Below are positions 59,068 to 64,000 of a DNA stretch of 64,000 nt, piece by piece (position 1 is the stretch's first letter; every line of letters starts with the position of its first letter). Both the position numbers and the translations under genes were made by a program. A model generated the notes under the pieces. That model saw only the letters and a program-made list of their open reading frames with translations. It had not been told where the DNA came from and ran no database searches. This DNA comes from Polysphondylium violaceum (Eukaryota > Evosea > Eumycetozoa > Dictyosteliales > Dictyosteliaceae), in NCBI GenBank assembly GCA_000277445.1, contig AJWJ01000004.1, forward strand, positions 62,001 to 126,000, in the 5' to 3' direction.

Positions 59068-60633
59068 ATGATAGATATACCTTTTTATTTGATTTGGGGG
59101 AATCAATACATTAGAAAATTGATTAGAAATCTATTGTGTCAGAATTATATTATTGACGTGGATAAAGAGTATTTGATAGAGAATCACCAGTATCTGTCAT
59201 TGTTTACCAATAGAGATAAACTAGATTATAATATACATATTCGTTTCATAGGCGATGCTAGTGATTACTTGAATATCAACAACAGCCATAGAAATGTGAT
59301 CAATGGTGTTGAGTTAGAACTTGGCGATGGTTTTGATTTAAATGAAATCCATGATGGTGTGCATAAACTTTCATTGACGACAAAGGATGATACTACAATA
59401 GTAGCTGGTAAATTACCACCTTCAATAACTTTTTTGCATTTGAGTAATGATCGTTATAGTTGTACACCTTTTGTTCAACCAATATTGTCAAATCTGCCTG
59501 CTAATGTACAAGAGTTGATATTGGACATTCACGGAGATAGTATTACCAGTCCATGTATCATGCCAGAATCACTCACCGATATCAGGTCCCTTGCACAGCT
59601 GCACTATAAAAACTTGAAATGGTTTGCAGTACCTCCCAACAAAGTGTACAGGAGCTGTACGCTATTTGTTGATTCAATGGAATCTTTTGAATGGTTGTTT
59701 GCAAACAAATGGATCACTGCCATAGAGATGAATGTATTGCCTATGTTAATGTCTCAACGTCAATTGCCCTCACATATAACCAACTTAAAAGTGTACACTG
59801 ACGTAGTTCAAGATACATCATTCTTTCCCCATACTCTAGAGACCTTGACTTGTAAATATGGTACACCATTCTCTCATCTTGCTCAACTACAAGTCTTGAA
59901 AATAACGACCAATTATCAAATAAAGATGGAGAAGGGTGTTCTTCCTTCATCGTTACAAGAGTTGTATTTGGTTTATAATCACCCTCTAGAGGTAGATGTC
60001 TTGCCGCCTCATTTAACCACTCTTTATTTAAACGACTATGATCAGCCCCTCTGTCCCAATGTGTTACCACCTCGTTTGACCACTCTTTATTTATACACAT
60101 TCAATCAACCTCTCTGCCCCAATGTGTTACCGCCATCACTCACCCATTTAATGTTTGGATTGTTTAGCCGACCATTGAATGCCTTTGTTTTGCCTCAAAA
60201 GTTGAGAAAGCTATATATGCAAAATTGCAGCCAACTAACTTTCCCTCCAAACTCTTTGCCTGTTTCACTGACTGATCTCTCTCTCTATGGACTCAAAGGA
60301 TCATTTGATCAATGCCAACCATTAGACAATTTAAAGAAACTACAAGTTGATTCACTGGATCCATCAATTGCCACTCTGTTAACCAACGTCAAGAAACTCT
60401 ATTTGTGGGTGGATAATCAAGTCTGTGATCCCTCTGGTATTGAATGTCTCTACAACACCTCTATCAAAAGCCTGTATCTCGAATTTCGTTACATGAAAAC
60501 TCTCTATCCAAACTCACTTCCACCTCCAATTAAATATCTCACTCTTGTCAATGCAGATCTAGAATCAGATGACGTAATTCCCAGTGGCTGTATCTCTCTA
60601 AAATATAAATATATAGAAAATATGTATAGATAA
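59068..60633 (+). CDS. FNIP-repeat protein, class B without tail, altered R-N motif
   Basis: The product has 521 residues. The N-terminus MIDIPFYLIWGNQYIRKLIR has Gly for the otherwise invariant Arg of W-R-N. The W module is 'FEWLFANKWITAIEM', followed by 'LPSHITNLKVY'. Doubled units 'LPPHLTTLYLNDYDQPLCPN' and 'LPPRLTTLYLYTFNQPLCPN' are themselves very alike. GSFDQCQPLDNL. The end runs 'IPSGCISLKYKYIENMYR'. Downstream lies a 1-kb zone of decayed FNIP pieces. Confidence 0.92.
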   Translation: MIDIPFYLIWGNQYIRKLIRNLLCQNYIIDVDKEYLIENHQYLSLFTNRDKLDYNIHIRFIGDASDYLNINNSHRNVINGVELELGDGFDLNEIHDGVHKLSLTTKDDTTIVAGKLPPSITFLHLSNDRYSCTPFVQPILSNLPANVQELILDIHGDSITSPCIMPESLTDIRSLAQLHYKNLKWFAVPPNKVYRSCTLFVDSMESFEWLFANKWITAIEMNVLPMLMSQRQLPSHITNLKVYTDVVQDTSFFPHTLETLTCKYGTPFSHLAQLQVLKITTNYQIKMEKGVLPSSLQELYLVYNHPLEVDVLPPHLTTLYLNDYDQPLCPNVLPPRLTTLYLYTFNQPLCPNVLPPSLTHLMFGLFSRPLNAFVLPQKLRKLYMQNCSQLTFPPNSLPVSLTDLSLYGLKGSFDQCQPLDNLKKLQVDSLDPSIATLLTNVKKLYLWVDNQVCDPSGIECLYNTSIKSLYLEFRYMKTLYPNSLPPPIKYLTLVNADLESDDVIPSGCISLKYKYIENMYR

Positions 60634-60739
60634 TTAGTTCTACAATAAGCAATCCTTATTCTGTGCAATATATATTTAAATTACTATTATGTGTTATTTG
60701 GCTCTTGTGTGTGAGAAAAAATTGCAATTTTTTAATAAT

Positions 60740-60900
60740 TGGTTCACTCCTTCCATCAGTAGCCACTCTGTTTGTACAAATGTAAAGAATCTTGATTAGA
60801 GGTTGATGGAGATAATTATATCCAAGGTGATGATCCCTTTGGTACAAATCTCGCCAAGAGATCAAGTCTTTGAATTGTAATTATGGCACACTAATCTCTC
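60740..60900 (+). pseudogene. scrambled C-terminal and central FNIP remnants
   Basis: Plus-strand pieces with frame changes: 'IGSLLPSVATLF', 'VDGDNYIQGDDPFGTNLA' (the block after GSF, as in the gene at 27761), then 'SLNCNYGTLISHLS' (which in intact genes lies well before the FNIP units). The order is therefore reversed relative to a normal gene. Confidence 0.6.
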
Positions 60901-61029
60901 ATCTTTCCATGAATGCTATCTATCAACCCTGATTGTTTACTGTTGGTGTATTTTATGGCTCATCTCTATTTATAATATCAAACCGAATGATATCAAAAGA
61001 GTTAAATTCTACTTGAGTCTGATTGTTGT

Positions 61030-61338
61030 TATATGGTAGAGCAGAAGGACCATATCTACAAGTTAAGACTCTAATGTTTGTGGAAAGAATGATGATTTTT
61101 GAACAATGCCATGATACATTTCAACCTTAGAAAGGTGTGAGGGTGTTTATTAGAGGGAATAGAGATATCTTATTCTGTTAAATCTCTATGGTAAAAAATG
61201 ACAGATACCGGCGATTCTCTATCAAATACTCATTATTCACATTGAAAATAAAATCCTGATACACTATATTTCTAAATTTCTTATCAATCTTCTAGTATAC
61301 TGATTTCTCCAAATCAAATAAAATGTGTCTGTAATCAT
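61030..61338 (-). pseudogene. decayed class B FNIP gene fragments (minus strand)
   Basis: From the ATG at 61338, leftward: MITDTFYLIWRNQYTRRLIR, 'NLEI', stop; then in another frame 'QDFIFNVNNEYLIENRRYLS'. Farther left (about 61030-61115) 'GIVQKSSFFPQTLES' and 'LTCRYGPSALPYNN' match the module before the FNIP units. About half the gene has been lost in between. This is the only class B sequence after 20 kb on the minus strand, so it was inverted. Confidence 0.7.
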
Positions 61339-61635
61339 ATGATCACTCTCCTCAATATCTTTGCTGGGATTGTTCATTTTATACAAAATGATAAATTTTT
61401 CAGTTTTTGAAATGTTTAATTAAACAGGACTGAATTTTCTGTTTTTTTGAAAATTTGAGTGCATTTTACAAGGTTAACAACCCCTTTACAAAAAAATACA
61501 AAAAATTGAAAAAAAATATATTTATTCTGTTCCCTTCTGGGTAAACATGAGTTGTGGTAATTCAAGTCTTTACTCTCTTCTTGTTTATTCGTACTTAACT
61601 CTTTATTTAAACTATCATAGTTTATCCATTTTATC

Positions 61636-63123
61636 ATGGTGTCATCATTTTATTTGTTATGGAGGAATCAATACATTAGACGATTGATAAGGAATCTAAT
61701 ATGTCAGGATGTATTGATCAGGGTCAATAATAAATATTTGTGTGACAATCAGCAGTATCTATCATTGTTTAGCAATGGAGATAAAATAAATCACAATATA
61801 CGGATTAGTTTCCTAGGTAATGCAAGGGATTATTTAGGTATCAACAAAAGCAGTAGAGATCTGATCAATGTTGTTGAATTAAGGATCCAAGCAGATTTTA
61901 ATTTTAATGAAATTCATGATTGTGTTCATACACTTAAATTGAATTTTATTAAAGTGAATGTAGCTGGGATGGGTCAATTACCAGATTCAATAAGGAAATT
62001 AACATTGTTTGCTCTAAATACACCTATTATTCAAAAAATAATATCAAATCTGCCTTGCAAATTACAAGAGTTGGATTTTGTTAATAATGATTTTATTCAA
62101 AGTAGATGTGTGCTGCCACAATCACTCACCGATCTACACTATTCAGGCCGTTATGATAGTATGAAATGGTTGGTAGTACCTCCAAACAAGGTGTACAAGA
62201 ATTGTAAATTTGTACTCAACTCAAATGAATCATTTCAATGGCTACTCGAAAATAAATTTATTGGCAAGATCAAAATTGGACCAGGTGCAATACCTATGCT
62301 AAAATCTCATCGACTTCCCTCACATGTGACTGATATTCATTTGAAACATGGCATCCCTGATCCAGACCTTTTGTTGCCACCCACACTAGAGAGATTGTTT
62401 TTTTCCAACTATGGTACACCATTCTCTCATATTTCTCATCTCAAAGACCTTTATATAAATTATGAATATCCAATCAAGTTGAAGAAAGGTGTATTGCCTC
62501 GATCATTAGAGACATTGTGTCTTTCATATGATCAACCATTAGAACCAGAGGTTTTGCCAGACCAATTGAGAACTCTTTATATGTATGAGTTTAATCAGCC
62601 ACTCAAAAACAACGTATTACCTTTATCACTTACAGATTTAACTCTTGTATCTTTTAACCAACCATTGAATGCCTTTGTTTTACCTCCAAAGTTAAAAAAA
62701 CTAACTATGCAAGGATTCCAACTACCGACATTCTTACGAAACTCTTTACCACTGTCTCTGAATGAACTCACTCTTTTTAAATTCAATGGATCATTTGATC
62801 AATGCCAGCCTTTAGACAATTTAAAGAGATTGAAAATTGGTTCACTGGTTCCATCACTAGCAGGATTGTTTGTCAATGTAAAGAAACTTGATTTGTTTGT
62901 TTTTGATACAGCAATCGATGAGCCTTCTGGTACTTGTCTCGCTAACACCTATATTGAGAGCTTAAGTCTCTATTGTTTAGTAAAATCAACTCTATATCCA
63001 AACTCATTGCCACCAACCATCAAATATCTGTCTCTTGTCAATGTTGTCATCAAATCAGAAAAAGCAATTCCAAGTAGTTGTAGATATCTAAAATCGACCA
63101 CTAGAAATTTCACAAAGGGTTGA
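61636..63123 (+). CDS. FNIP-repeat protein, class B without tail
   Basis: The product has 495 residues. The N-terminus reads SSFYLLWRNQYIRRLIRNLI, then 'DNQQYLSLFSNGDKINHNI'. The W module is 'FQWLLENKFIGKIKI', with Phe replacing the second conserved Trp. FNIP units 'LPRSLETLCLSYDQPLEPEVLP' to 'LPPKLKKLTMQGFQLPTFLRNSLP'; no doubled unit. GSFDQCQPLDNL, 'GTCLANTYIESLSLYC'. It ends 'CRYLKSTTRNFTKG'. The upstream kilobase is pseudogene debris. Confidence 0.92.
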   Translation: MVSSFYLLWRNQYIRRLIRNLICQDVLIRVNNKYLCDNQQYLSLFSNGDKINHNIRISFLGNARDYLGINKSSRDLINVVELRIQADFNFNEIHDCVHTLKLNFIKVNVAGMGQLPDSIRKLTLFALNTPIIQKIISNLPCKLQELDFVNNDFIQSRCVLPQSLTDLHYSGRYDSMKWLVVPPNKVYKNCKFVLNSNESFQWLLENKFIGKIKIGPGAIPMLKSHRLPSHVTDIHLKHGIPDPDLLLPPTLERLFFSNYGTPFSHISHLKDLYINYEYPIKLKKGVLPRSLETLCLSYDQPLEPEVLPDQLRTLYMYEFNQPLKNNVLPLSLTDLTLVSFNQPLNAFVLPPKLKKLTMQGFQLPTFLRNSLPLSLNELTLFKFNGSFDQCQPLDNLKRLKIGSLVPSLAGLFVNVKKLDLFVFDTAIDEPSGTCLANTYIESLSLYCLVKSTLYPNSLPPTIKYLSLVNVVIKSEKAIPSSCRYLKSTTRNFTKG

Positions 63124-63889
63124 TCCGATGAGAAAGATGATAGTGACCAATAATTTGATGTTCTACATGTAAAAAATTTTAATTGTATATTTTCATAAAC
63201 AAGTTTATTTTTTTTAGAAATACATCTATAGAAAATATGAAGAATATTTTACCAATAACACAACTATAGGAAGGATACCAAAGAAAAGAGGATTATAGAA
63301 ATGACATAGAGGCATTTCAGAGATAAAAATTTGAACGATTGGAAGTTAGATTCAGATGAAACCATAATTAAACATGGAGAACTTATATATAAAAAAGGTT
63401 GGAGACCAAAAACTGGGATTTTTAATTCAATGAATAGTGGAATGAGACATGTAGGTAGATATAATTTTTTTTAGTGTCATGTATCACCATATCCATATTA
63501 ATTAATCTCTAATATTATCATATGGAAATTTTAACCTTGTGGAGTATAAACATATCCAAGAATTCTGAAAATTTGAATTTATTATTATTTTTTGCAATGA
63601 AATATATCAACAAGTCTATCTTTTTGTCCTACTCTTTGATGTTATATCTATTTAATATGGGAGATATTACTACCAAAGGTATCACCTGTTGTTTCATTTT
63701 TACCATTTGCCAAAAACATAAAACAATGTTAAAGATCAAAATAATTTAACATTCTGGCCCATCAGTATACTCAACACCTACCAAAAAATTAACCCATTTC
63801 TTAAATTTGATAATTTATTTTTTATTTTCTTCCTATTAAATAAAAAATAAAAAATTTAGATGTTATTTTTTCAAATTTTAGAATACACG
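63124..63889 (+). other. 766-bp intergenic stretch containing one unrecognised remnant
   Basis: A+T-rich. Apart from the remnant at 63194-63474 (separate entry), I see no gene. A 75-codon plus-strand frame at 63522-63749 is Lys/Leu/Ile/Phe-rich with A+T-biased codons and is not convincing. Confidence 0.45.
63194..63474 (+). pseudogene. unrecognised coding-like remnant, not FNIP
   Basis: One frame reads 'KYEEYFTNNTTIGRIPKKRG' (about 63233-63295). After a frame change another reads 'RHFRDKNLNDWKLDSDETII', then 'KHGELIYKKGWRPKTGIFNS' and 'MNSGMRHVGRYNFF', with a stop at 63474. Charged, Trp-containing residues and balanced composition suggest real former coding sequence. No start codon is present. 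I do not recognise the family. It could be two exons or a broken gene. Confidence 0.35.
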
Positions 63890-64000
63890 ATGACAGATAT
63901 ATCATTTTATTTAGTATGGAGGATTCAGTATACGAGACTTTTGATTAGAAATCTAGTCTGTCAAGGTGCAGTTATCAACGTGAACAAAGAGTTTGAAAGA
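63890..64000 (+). CDS. FNIP-repeat family protein, class B, N-terminus only (cut by window edge)
   Basis: 37 codons from the ATG at 63890: MTDISFYLVWRIQYTRLLIR, then 'NLVCQGAVINVNKEFER'. This is a class B start with Ile in place of Asn in the W-R-N motif. It shows that the array continues to the right of the window. Confidence 0.8.
   Translation, partial: MTDISFYLVWRIQYTRLLIRNLVCQGAVINVNKEFER

Noticed and set aside
1-64000. Retroelements (DIRS, Skipper, TRE families) and DNA transposons
   Set aside because: I looked for reverse-transcriptase, integrase or transposase motifs and long terminal repeats in gaps and unexplained frames and saw none.
1-64000. CRISPR arrays, operons, Shine-Dalgarno sites
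   Set aside because: The sequence is eukaryotic; regularly spaced repeats here are FNIP codons inside genes.

Overview
The window reads as chromosomal DNA of a dictyostelid social amoeba. Intergenic DNA is very A+T-rich with long A and T runs. Almost every gene is a single uninterrupted exon. Predicted proteins carry Asn/Ser-rich inserts, and nearly all belong to the FNIP-repeat family (LRR-like units of about 22 residues, roughly F-N-x-P-L-x4-L-P-x2-L-x2-L-x-L-x2), which is greatly expanded in dictyostelids. The coding G+C content suggests a Cavenderia- or Heterostelium-like species rather than D. discoideum; that is inference only.

Layout: I count 29 apparently intact FNIP genes, one with a single frameshift (23910-25516), two cut by the window edges (1-371 and 63890-64000), and about eight decayed fragments. 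Three subfamilies can be told apart by their N-termini. Class A ('S-I-F/Y-R-N ... R-N-N-V-F-x-D-T') fills the minus strand from 3.5 to 19 kb and 23.9 to 27.5 kb, with one inverted member at 641-2263; the genes at 30563, 32430 and 45865 are diverged relatives. Class B ('F-Y-L-I-W-R-N ... R-N-L-x-C-Q') lies only on the plus strand (20.6, 27.8, 34.6-41.5 and 51-64 kb). Class C ('F-Y-x-I/V-W-R-N', then 'L-S-L-L-S') lies only on the minus strand (41.6-50.7 kb).

Shared protein plan: an N-terminal R-N motif region (residues 1-60) comes first, followed by a 'R-x-L-I-N-D' step near residue 85. Then come two LRR-like turns ('L-P-x-S-I-x-x-L', 'L-S-N-L-P-x-N-L-x-x-L'), a conserved non-FNIP module ('P-N-K-x-F ... 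W-L-x4-W-I ... I-P-S-H-V'), and 4-8 FNIP units. A 'G-S-F ... L-D-N-L' block and an 'I-P-x-x-C' C-terminal module close the protein. No catalytic residues, signal peptide or membrane span is evident, so these look like intracellular binding scaffolds. FNIP repeats are coupled to F-boxes in some giant-virus proteins, so a ubiquitin-ligase adaptor role is possible but unproven here.

Exceptions: a small spliced gene (2403-2796), an unrecognised coding-like stretch (2890-3390), a gene with a PD-(D/E)XK-nuclease-like motif plus a coiled coil (22237-23700), and an unrecognised remnant (63194-63474). I saw no retroelement, DNA transposon, tRNA or rRNA. The array shows many marks of birth-and-death evolution: tandem copies, conversion tracts, gains and losses of FNIP units, fused and truncated copies, and local G+C islands.
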